Assembly: GCF_001434815.1 (NCBI RefSeq)
Contig: NZ_AZDU01000018.1
Location: 1-38,580 of the forward strand
Source of the DNA: Lactobacillus equicursoris DSM 19284 = JCM 14600 = CIP 110162
GTDB taxonomy: Bacteria > Bacillota > Bacilli > Lactobacillales > Lactobacillaceae
DNA length: 38,580 nt
Direction of reading: 5' to 3'
Shown: piece after piece, positions 31,982 to 38,580 of the stretch
Numbering within the stretch: position 1 is the stretch's first letter
Layout of the letters: each line of letters opens with the position of its first letter
Program-made: the position numbers and the translations under genes
Notes under the pieces: model-generated
What the model was told of the DNA's origin: nothing
What the model saw: only the letters and a program-made list of their open reading frames with translations
The model's database searches: none

Positions 31982-33271
31982 GTGAAAAAACAGATTTCTT
32001 TTGGCCAAGCCCTGGCGACCGTGATTGGATCGGTCATTGGGGCGGGCGTCTTCTTTAAAATCGGCACCATCACCAGTCAAGTTGGCTCTCCTTCTGCCAC
32101 CATCTTGGTCTGGATCATTGCCGGCATTATTTCGATTTGTTCCGGTTTGACCATCTCTGAACTATCCTCTTCTCTAACCGTGAACGGGGCGATTGAATAC
32201 CTAGACTACAGCTACGGCCACGTCTGGGGCTTCCTCTTTGGCTGGGCCCAGATGATCGTTTACTTCCCGGCACAGATTGCGGCCTTGACCTCCATTTTTG
32301 GCCAGCAGTTCATCGCTCTTTTTAACCTAGAAGGGGTTGCCAGCAAGACGATTGCCATCTTGTTAGTCTTCTTTTTAATGGGGATCAACCTGCTGGGGAC
32401 CAAGGTCGCAGCCCGGATGCAGACGGTGATCACGGTCTTAAAGCTGATTCCACTGGCCCTCATCGTTGGTGCGGTCTTTTTCACCAAGCATGATCCAGTA
32501 CCGCTTTGGCCCATTACCATTAAGGCGGCTAACCCAGTTACCGGAATGAGCCAGGGCCTTCTGTCCGCCCTCTTTGCCTTTGAAGGATGGATCACGGTAA
32601 CCAACCTAGCTAAAGAAATGAAAAATCCAACAAGGGACCTGACCCGGGCCATCATTCTCGGCCTCAGCCTGGTGACCGCAGTCTACGTTTTGGTCAACTA
32701 CGCCTTTATGGCCGTCTTGCCTTTTAAGTCGATCATGGGCAATGCCAATGCTGCTTACTACGCTTCGATGGGGATTTTTGGCAAGCTGGGCGGGAAGCTA
32801 GTCACCGCCGGGATCCTGATCTCTGTTTACGGAGCCGCCAACGGCTTTATGTTAACCGGGATTAGAACGCCTTACATCCTGGCCCAGGCTAACCGCCTGC
32901 CTTTTTCAGACAAGCTGGGCAAGACCTCGATTCGCACCGGGGTGCCGGTCTTTGCGGCCTTCCTGGTTAACGCGGTCGCGATCGTCATGATCCTGCTTGG
33001 CAACTTCACCGTCTTAACCGACATGCTGGTCTTCGTCATGTGGACCTTCACTACCCTCTTAGCTATCGCCGTGATCGTTTTGAGAAAAAGAGAACCCGAG
33101 TTATCCCGGCCCTTCAAGGTGCCGCTTTACCCTGTGATTCCCCTCATTGCCATCTTGGGCGGGGCCTTTGTCGTGGTCATGACTTTCTTTATCCAATTTA
33201 ACCTTTCCGTGATTGGACTGGGCATTACCCTGCTCGGTTTGCCAATCTACTACTGGAAGAAGATGCGCTAA
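31982..33271 (+). CDS. Amino acid permease, APC superfamily (SteT-like)
   Basis: The 429-aa protein has 12 predicted helices. It opens with the APC signature TVIGSVIGAGVFFKIG and has TISELSSSLTVNGAIEYLDYSYG after the second helix. The pattern resembles the LAT branch, including the serine/threonine exchanger SteT of Bacillus. The start codon is GTG, after GAGGT at eight bases. A TATAAT lies at 31936-31941. It is a single-gene unit. Substrate is not certain. Confidence 0.88.
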   Translation: MKKQISFGQALATVIGSVIGAGVFFKIGTITSQVGSPSATILVWIIAGIISICSGLTISELSSSLTVNGAIEYLDYSYGHVWGFLFGWAQMIVYFPAQIAALTSIFGQQFIALFNLEGVASKTIAILLVFFLMGINLLGTKVAARMQTVITVLKLIPLALIVGAVFFTKHDPVPLWPITIKAANPVTGMSQGLLSALFAFEGWITVTNLAKEMKNPTRDLTRAIILGLSLVTAVYVLVNYAFMAVLPFKSIMGNANAAYYASMGIFGKLGGKLVTAGILISVYGAANGFMLTGIRTPYILAQANRLPFSDKLGKTSIRTGVPVFAAFLVNAVAIVMILLGNFTVLTDMLVFVMWTFTTLLAIAVIVLRKREPELSRPFKVPLYPVIPLIAILGGAFVVVMTFFIQFNLSVIGLGITLLGLPIYYWKKMR

Positions 33272-33273
33272 AT

Positions 33274-33304
33274 AAAAAAGCTGAACCAAAGGTTCAGCTT
33301 TTTC
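33274..33304. terminator. Bidirectional terminator of the permease and hpt
   Basis: AAAAAGCTGAACC-AAA-GGTTCAGCTTTTT forms a perfect 13-bp stem with A and T tracts. Confidence 0.92.
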
Positions 33305-33337
33305 TTTGACTTAAATTTACATGACTAAATTATCGCT

Positions 33338-33910
33338 TTAGTCGTGTTCGTGCTTGCTGGAGAATTCTTCCACAACTTCAGGCTTGATGACGCCGATGTA
33401 TGGCAGGTTCCGGTACAAACCAGCGAAGTCCATGCCATAGCCGATAACGAATTCGTTGCCAACGTGCGTGCCGTAGTATTCAACTTCCACTTCGGTCGTC
33501 CGGCGAGCAGTCTTGTTCAACAGCACGCAACACTTAACTGACTTAGCACCGCGGCGAGCCAATTCGTCCTTCATGAACTTCAAAGTCAAGCCCGTGTCAA
33601 CGATGTCTTCCACGATCAACACGTCGCGGCCAGTAACGTCAGCTTCCAGGTCGTGGGTAACGGTGATCTTGCCGCTAGATTCAGTCCCATTGCCGTAGCT
33701 GGAAACATCGATGAAGTCGATGTCGCAAGCAACGTCCATTTGCCGCAAGAGGTCAGTCAAGAAGAAGATGGCACCCTTCAAAGCACCAACAACCAAGACG
33801 CGCTTGCCAGCGTAGTCCTTGGTCAATTGTTCGCCAAGGCGCTTGTTCATCTTAGCGATGTCTTCTTCGCTGTACAACTTGTGATCAACTGCATCATGAA
33901 TACTTTTCAT
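33338..33910 (-). CDS. hpt: Hypoxanthine phosphoribosyltransferase
   Basis: The 190-aa enzyme salvages hypoxanthine and guanine with PRPP. It has the PRPP loop VLIVEDIVDTGLT (97-109), the flexible-loop segment SSYGNGTESSGK (70-81) and the purine-binding EFVIGYGMDFAGLYRNLPYIGV. GAGGGACACTA precedes the ATG. In many lactobacilli hpt sits between tilS and ftsH; here it is separate from them. Confidence 0.96.
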   Translation of the reverse strand: MKSIHDAVDHKLYSEEDIAKMNKRLGEQLTKDYAGKRVLVVGALKGAIFFLTDLLRQMDVACDIDFIDVSSYGNGTESSGKITVTHDLEADVTGRDVLIVEDIVDTGLTLKFMKDELARRGAKSVKCCVLLNKTARRTTEVEVEYYGTHVGNEFVIGYGMDFAGLYRNLPYIGVIKPEVVEEFSSKHEHD

Positions 33911-33972
33911 TAGTGTCCCTCGATTTTGTCTCTGTATTTTTGATATATTCAGATTATAACATTAATTCAATC

Positions 33973-34009
33973 AAAAAGGAGGGCTTTTTACTTAAAGTCC
34001 TCCTTTTTT
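33973..34009. terminator. Terminator between hpt and the CNNM-type gene
   Basis: AAAAAGGAGG and CCTCCTTTTTT form the stem, with inner CTTT/AAAG pairing. It ends the CNNM-type gene on the minus strand. Confidence 0.82.
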
Positions 34010-34016
34010 CGGAATT

Positions 34017-35363
34017 TTATTCTTCTTTTTCAGTTTGATTGTCTGTATTTAGCTTTTCCACGATAAACCAGCGCATAAATCCTTGCTGCACATCGGCCAA
34101 AGTGAAGCGGAAACCTTCAAATTCGACCTGTCCGTCCTTCTTTAAGTCAGGGAATCTTTCCATCATGTAGCCGCCGATGGTGATGATGTCACTATTTTGG
34201 AAGGACTTGAGGTTCTGGTGGAAGTAGCGCTCAAAGTCATACAGAGTCGTCTTCCCAGAAACCCGAATGTTCCCTTTGGCATCCTTGATGATGTAGTCGT
34301 CAGACACGTCGTCGATTTCATCTTTAACTGACCCAAAGAGCTCTTCATAGATGTCCTTGTCAGTCACGATCCCGCTGGTGCCGCCGTATTCGTCAACCAC
34401 CAAAACGATTGGTGTGTGCTTAGAAATCATTAAGCGCAGGATATCCTGGATGGCCATGGATTCGGGCACGGTGATGATGGTCCGGTTGATCCGGGTGACT
34501 GGCACGCTGTCGTCGCTCCGGCTTTGCTGCACGATGTCGTAGGCATAAACGTAGCCGACCACGTCGTCTTTGTCATTGTCACGAACCACGGGAAAGCGGC
34601 TGTAGCCATCATCCAGGTACTTGACCAGGGCATCCTTGACCGTTTCAGTAGCATCTAAAACTGTCAGCCGGGTCCGGTCAGTCATGATGTCTTTGGCCGT
34701 CTTGTCGTTTAACTGGAAGGCCCGCTCCATGTAGGTCAGGTCTTCCTTGTCCAAGGCCCCGCCATGAACGGCATTTTTACTCAAGCGAATGATTTCGGAC
34801 TGAGAATACACCTGATTTTCTTCATCAGCTGGCTGGAAACCCATCATCTTTAAAATGCCTTCGGAGCTGACATTTAAGAGCCAGACAAAAGGATAAACCA
34901 GGGTGTGGAAGTAGTGCAAAGGATTGACGATCCACATCAGCATCTTGACGGGCGCGTCAATGGCGATGTTCTTCGGCACGACTTCAGTCAAGACAACTTC
35001 CAGGTAGGTCAAGAAGATTACCCCGATCAGGGCACCAACTGAATTAACCACTTTTTCACTCAAGGGAGTCAGCTTTAAGAGGTCTTCAAAAATCGTTGCC
35101 AAGGTGTCCGCACCAAACCAGCCCAGGACAACCCCAACTAAGGTGGTCCCCACCTGGGTGGTAGACAGATATTCATTCAGGTTGTGGCACATGTTCAAAG
35201 CGCGTTTCAGCTTTTTGACATTGCCTTCCCCATTAGCAATCTTATCCTCCAATTGGCTGGGCCGGACTTGCACCAGGGCAAACTCTGCCGCTACAAAGAA
35301 GGCGGCAAAGATAAAGATTACTAGTATTGCAAATAGATTGATCCAAATTTGTGTTGTCGTCAC
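34017..35363 (-). CDS. CNNM/CorC family transporter-like protein (DUF21-CBS-CorC_HlyC)
   Basis: The 448-aa protein has a DUF21 membrane domain with four hydrophobic segments (about 8-30, 65-90, 100-125, 135-165). A CBS pair (DIMTDRTRLTVLDATETV; PIVLVVDEYGGTSGIVTD) and a C-terminal CorC_HlyC domain follow. CNNM/CorC proteins export Mg2+ or modulate its transport. It is the full-length paralogue of the soluble CBS protein at 6.9-7.8 kb. The start is GTG after AGGTGA. It is closed by its own terminator. Confidence 0.92.
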   Translation of the reverse strand: MTTTQIWINLFAILVIFIFAAFFVAAEFALVQVRPSQLEDKIANGEGNVKKLKRALNMCHNLNEYLSTTQVGTTLVGVVLGWFGADTLATIFEDLLKLTPLSEKVVNSVGALIGVIFLTYLEVVLTEVVPKNIAIDAPVKMLMWIVNPLHYFHTLVYPFVWLLNVSSEGILKMMGFQPADEENQVYSQSEIIRLSKNAVHGGALDKEDLTYMERAFQLNDKTAKDIMTDRTRLTVLDATETVKDALVKYLDDGYSRFPVVRDNDKDDVVGYVYAYDIVQQSRSDDSVPVTRINRTIITVPESMAIQDILRLMISKHTPIVLVVDEYGGTSGIVTDKDIYEELFGSVKDEIDDVSDDYIIKDAKGNIRVSGKTTLYDFERYFHQNLKSFQNSDIITIGGYMMERFPDLKKDGQVEFEGFRFTLADVQQGFMRWFIVEKLNTDNQTEKEE

Positions 35364-35518
35364 TTTGATTCACCTGTTATTGTTTTCAAAAAGACTATTT
35401 ACCTTTATTTTAGCATTCTTTGCAGGATTTTTTCACAAGGGCGGCAATTTCTGCTAGTTCTCTTTATTTTCTTTTATCAGCTAGAGTAATCAATAAAATA
35501 ATAGCCACAGTTTAATCA

Positions 35519-35549
35519 CAAAAAAGACTGCCCATGCGGACAGTCTTTT
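35519..35549 (-). terminator. Terminator of xpkA
   Basis: On the minus strand AAAAGACTG, T, CCGCATGGG, CAGTCTTTTTT forms a 9-bp stem followed by T residues. Confidence 0.88.
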
Positions 35550-35577
35550 GGTTAAAAAGTTATTTACTTTTACTAAG

Positions 35578-37980
35578 TTACTTATCTAAGCCAGACCACT
35601 TCCAGCCAGTAACTTCTGGAATGTCTTCACCGTTGTCGCGGATGTAGTCATGGTGCTTGGCAAGGAGTGAGTCCATCTTGTCGATGAAGGCAGCGGACTT
35701 GTCTCTCAAAGCTGGGATTTGTTCAACCGCATCCTTAGCCAGGTCAAAGCGATCCAGGTGGTTCAAGACCCGCATGTCAAATGGCGTAGTAATGTCGCCA
35801 TTTTCTTCGTAGCAGTGGATTGACACATTGTAACGCTTGCGGGCGAACCAGATGGATTCCATCATGGTCTTGTAGCCGTGCCATGCAAAAATAGTTGGAA
35901 CGTCCTTTGGGAAGAGGCGATCGAATTCTTCTTGGGAGATGGCGTTTGGATTATCCTTTGGTGCCATCAACTTCATCACGTCAACCACGTTGATGTAGCG
36001 AATCTTCAGATCTGGGAAGTTCTGGTGCAGGATGTCAATCGCGGCTAAAGTTTCCATGGTTGGCTCGGTTTCAGTTGAGGCAAAGACAACGTCAGGCTTA
36101 GCACCTTTATCAGTTGAAGCCCAGTCAACGTATCCTAAGCCGTTGTTAACCAGCTTAGCAGCTTCTTCAGCCGTGAACCATTGTGGCCGCTCTTGCTTAG
36201 AGGTTACCAACAGGTTGATGCATTCCCGGTCCTTGAAGGCCTTGTCAACTACGGCCAGTAAGGTGTTGGTGTCACTTGGCAGGTATTCGTGGATCAGGTC
36301 TGGCCGGTTCTTTTCAAAGAGGTGGGTCAGGATGCCCGGATCTTGGTGGGTGTAGCCGTTGTGGTCTTGTTGGAAGACAGTGGACGTTGCCACAAAGTTC
36401 AGGGATGGGTAGTCGTGTCTCCAGTATTGTTCCTTAGCCTTTCTTAGCCACTTCATGTGCTGGGTCAGCATGGAGTCAACTACGCGCCCAAATGCTTCGT
36501 AAGTAGCAAAGAAGCCGTGGCGGCCAGTCAAGACGTAGCCTTCAAGGAAACCTTCATCTTGGTGTTCTGACAATTGGGAATCGATGATCCGGCCGTTTGG
36601 CGCCAAGTTTTCATCATTTGGCTCGTGGATTTCGCTTTCCCATTGCCGCTTGTCCTTGTCGAGCAGATCAAACAAACGGTTGGACTTAGATTCGTCAGGG
36701 CCAAAGCCGCGGAAGTTGTCAGGGTTCAGGTCAGCCACCTTGCTCAGGTACTTAGCCCATTCCACCATGTCTTGGGCTTTTTCTTGACCTGGCTTATCGA
36801 TCTTCAAGGCAAAGTCGCGCCAGTCTGGCAGGTTCAAGCGCTTTGGCTTGATCCCGCCGTTAGTAACTGGGTTCATGGCCATTCTTTGGTCGCCGTGAAC
36901 GGCGTTTGCCAAAACGAGTTCGGTTGGGTAGCCTTTTTCATCAAAAAGCTCTTCCGGCTTATAGCTTTCCATCCAGTTGACCAAAAGCTCCTTGTGGTCC
37001 ATGTGGTGGCGGTCTACTGGGATTGGAATTTGGTGAGCCCGGAAGGAGTTTTCAACCGGGTTGCCGTCGAGGTCTTCCTTTGGACCGGTCCAGCCCTTTG
37101 GGCATTGGAAGATCAAAAGTGGCCAGTGGGCAAAACTTTCGTCACCAGTTTCACGGGCGTGCTTTTGAATGGCCTTGATTTCTTCAATGATCTTGTCCAA
37201 GGTTTTAGCCATTTCTTGGTGGATTTGTTCGATTGGCTTCATGCCGTCAAAGCGGCCGCCCTTGAAGGTAGAAACGATGTAAGGCTTCCAGCCCATGCCT
37301 TCAAAGTACTTGGTCAATTCTTCGTCGCTCATGCGGGCGGTGATGGTTGGGTTGGAAATCTTAAAGCCGTTGACTTGCAAGATTGGCAAAACGGCACCAT
37401 CCTTAACCGGGTTGATGAAGCGGTTGGAGAACCAGCCAGCAGCCAATGGGCCAGTTTCAGCTTCCCCGTCACCGATTTCAGTAGCGGCGATTACGTCAGG
37501 GTTGTCCAAGATGGCACCAGTTGCGTGGGACAAAGAATAGCCCAGTTCCCCGCCTTCGTGAATGGAGCCTGGAGTTTCTGGAGCTGCGTGAGAAGCCACG
37601 CCGCCTGGAAAGCTGAAGCGCTTGAACAGCTTGGTCATCCCCGCTTCGTCTTGGGTGATTTCTGGGTAGATTTCGGTGTAAGAACCGTCCAGGTATGAGT
37701 TAGAAACCATGACTTGGCCGCCGTGACCGGAGCCTTCGATGTAGAACATGTTCAGGTTGTACTTTTTAATCACGCGGTTCAAGTGGGCGTAGATGAAATT
37801 CTGCGGTGCGATGGTGCCCCAGTGCCCAACTGGCTTAACCTTAACGTCACCAGCAGTCAGTTCCTTTTTCAAAAGTGGGTTCTTCAGCAGGTACAGCTGG
37901 CCAACTGACAAGTAGTTAGCTGCCCGCCACCAGGCGTCAACGCTCTTTAAGTAGTCTTGTGAATCATAATTTACAGCCAT
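35578..37980 (-). CDS. xpkA: Xylulose-5-phosphate / fructose-6-phosphate phosphoketolase
   Basis: This cytosolic, thiamine-diphosphate enzyme splits xylulose-5-phosphate into acetyl phosphate and glyceraldehyde-3-phosphate. The 800-aa length is normal. Family segments are [48 protein letters not shown] and the ThDP-binding [17 protein letters not shown] from residue 170. The C-terminal half has [22 protein letters not shown]. It has its own strong promoter and terminator. In a homofermenter it probably serves pentose or nucleoside catabolism. Confidence 0.97.
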   Translation of the reverse strand: MAVNYDSQDYLKSVDAWWRAANYLSVGQLYLLKNPLLKKELTAGDVKVKPVGHWGTIAPQNFIYAHLNRVIKKYNLNMFYIEGSGHGGQVMVSNSYLDGSYTEIYPEITQDEAGMTKLFKRFSFPGGVASHAAPETPGSIHEGGELGYSLSHATGAILDNPDVIAATEIGDGEAETGPLAAGWFSNRFINPVKDGAVLPILQVNGFKISNPTITARMSDEELTKYFEGMGWKPYIVSTFKGGRFDGMKPIEQIHQEMAKTLDKIIEEIKAIQKHARETGDESFAHWPLLIFQCPKGWTGPKEDLDGNPVENSFRAHQIPIPVDRHHMDHKELLVNWMESYKPEELFDEKGYPTELVLANAVHGDQRMAMNPVTNGGIKPKRLNLPDWRDFALKIDKPGQEKAQDMVEWAKYLSKVADLNPDNFRGFGPDESKSNRLFDLLDKDKRQWESEIHEPNDENLAPNGRIIDSQLSEHQDEGFLEGYVLTGRHGFFATYEAFGRVVDSMLTQHMKWLRKAKEQYWRHDYPSLNFVATSTVFQQDHNGYTHQDPGILTHLFEKNRPDLIHEYLPSDTNTLLAVVDKAFKDRECINLLVTSKQERPQWFTAEEAAKLVNNGLGYVDWASTDKGAKPDVVFASTETEPTMETLAAIDILHQNFPDLKIRYINVVDVMKLMAPKDNPNAISQEEFDRLFPKDVPTIFAWHGYKTMMESIWFARKRYNVSIHCYEENGDITTPFDMRVLNHLDRFDLAKDAVEQIPALRDKSAAFIDKMDSLLAKHHDYIRDNGEDIPEVTGWKWSGLDK

Positions 37981-38021
37981 TTTAGTTTTCTCCTTATAAG
38001 CACTTGCTCTATTCTGCTATT

Positions 38022-38050
38022 ATCATATCCAGTTTCTAGTGTGATGTCAA
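38022..38050 (-). promoter_or_regulatory. Strong promoter of xpkA
   Basis: On the minus strand a perfect TTGACA (38050-38045) and TATGAT (38027-38022) are 17 bases apart, with AAGGAG near the xpkA ATG downstream. No cre site matches well nearby. Confidence 0.85.
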
Positions 38051-38341
38051 CCATTTAGATAATTGGTAGGTTCCAATTTAACGGAATTTTTACTTAGTTT
38101 AGTAGGATGCGGGGGTTTTTAGGGAGCTGGTGCACAAGAGTTGACTCAACTAGAAGCTGTTTTAAAAAATCGTGCTCATGATCTTACTCAAGTAAAAAAA
38201 TGGCTGCACAATAATTGACTCAACTGGAAGCTTTTTTAAAAAATCATGCTCACAAACTTACTCAAGTAAAAATAGATGAGTAAGTTTCTGAGTTACATTT
38301 CTGCAATTTTGTAAATAGTTGAGTAAGTTTCCGTGCATCCC

Positions 38342-38536
38342 ACCCCCAATTTGACTCAACCGACTCGAATTTTCTCGGTTTTCGCCCCCCACTTGACTCA
38401 ACCGACTCAAATTTCCTCATTTTTCGCCCCCGACTTGACTCAACCGACTTCATTTTTCTCGGTTTTCGCCCCCCACTTGACTCAACCGACTTCATTTTTC
38501 TCGGTTTTCGCCCCCCACTTGACTCAACCAAGCCTG
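38342..38536 (+). repeat. 42-bp tandem array, five units (island 2)
   Basis: Units start at 38342, 38384, 38426, 38468 and 38510, an exact 42-bp period; the last is cut after 27 bases, as in island 1. Each has a run of five to six C, then (A/G)(A/C)(T/C)TTGACTCAACC, then a T-rich half. Confidence 0.93.
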
Positions 38537-38580
38537 GTTGACATACTTCGGGGGCAAATTCCGCCAAAAATCAGACCGGT
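38537..38580 (-). repeat. Reverse-oriented 42-bp unit closing island 2 (cut by window end)
   Basis: GTTGACATACTTCGGGGGCA begins at 38537. The last two bases of the window, GT at 38579, fall exactly 42 bases later and fit the start of a second such unit. Confidence 0.8.

Larger units (their letters stand above)
38107..38580. repeat. Repeat island 2, same plan as island 1, cut by the window end
   Basis: Two 74-bp direct units start at 38132 and 38206 (GCACAA..TTGACTCAACT..TTACTCAAGTAA). A perfect 11-bp inverted repeat follows: AAACTTACTCA (38254-38264) / TGAGTAAGTTT (38277-38287). A reverse-type unit comes next (AGTTGAGTAAGTTTCCGTGC). Five 42-bp units follow from 38342, and then the reverse-oriented unit at 38537. 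No gene signal is seen inside. The sequence differs from island 1 by many substitutions, but the order and spacing of modules agree. It lies upstream of the xpkA promoter. Confidence 0.9.

Noticed and set aside
36574-37698. A 374-aa frame antisense to xpkA
   Set aside because: It lies wholly inside a clear gene on the other strand. Long antisense frames are expected with GC-rich third positions. No ribosome site or family match is seen.
38262-38567. A 101-aa minus-strand frame in island 2 (VESSGGRKPRKMKS repeats)
   Set aside because: Same reason as for island 1: TTG start without a ribosome site. The peptide similarity between islands follows from DNA similarity.

Overview
The window looks like a chromosomal segment of a homofermentative lactic acid bacterium. 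Lactobacillus delbrueckii or a very close relative fits best. This is an inference from the gene set (clpE plus a DUF1827 gene, an inducible-type ornithine decarboxylase, phosphoketolase, a cytosolic multicopper oxidase, iron-poor enzyme variants), from GC-rich third codon positions beside AT-rich intergenic DNA, and from frequent GTG/TTG starts. No rRNA, phage or complete insertion sequence is present. The only tRNA seen is tRNA-Arg(CCU).

Layout. 1-5.3 kb: a small orphan gene, then clpE under a CIRCE operator, its DUF1827 neighbour, and a multicopper oxidase with a small membrane partner. 5.3-9.7 kb: prfC translationally coupled to a CorC/CBS protein, a divergent membrane protein, and recX with an unknown gene. 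9.8-17.0 kb: a 23S rRNA m5U methyltransferase lacking the usual Fe-S cysteines, an apparently non-coding transcription unit with a cre-type promoter (11.37-11.72 kb), an alpha/beta hydrolase, galU, yihY/brkB, map, a flavodoxin and gtrA. 17.0-17.9 kb: a complex repeat island. 17.9-25.3 kb: wecB/mnaA, an APC permease divergent from ornithine decarboxylase, a YafQ-type toxin-antitoxin pair between two identical terminators, and a PLP enzyme of the YnbB type. 25.4-31.9 kb: PyrR-attenuated uracil permease, a PTS_EIIC_2 permease, tRNA-Arg, and an overlapping operon of a degenerate GH25-like membrane protein, a DEAD-box helicase and a cellobiose-type PTS IIC. 31.9-38.0 kb: an amino acid permease, hpt, a CNNM/CorC transporter-like protein and xpkA. 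38.1-38.58 kb: a second copy of the repeat island, cut by the window end.

Most of the window is housekeeping: proteolysis, translation, nucleotide salvage, cell-envelope precursors (GalU, WecB, GtrA) and acid/amino acid metabolism (ODC, permeases). The most unusual signal is the pair of repeat islands, 21 kb apart. They share one modular plan: 64-75 bp outer units with internal inversion, then an exact 42-bp-period tandem array (8 and 5 units), then 42-bp units in inverted orientation joined with identical 27-bp geometry. I do not recognise this family. The other leads are the candidate ncRNA at 11.4-11.7 kb, the terminator-flanked toxin-antitoxin cassette, the Fe-S-less methyltransferase, the catalytically degenerate GH25-like protein, and a possible leader peptide upstream of the permease next to ODC.
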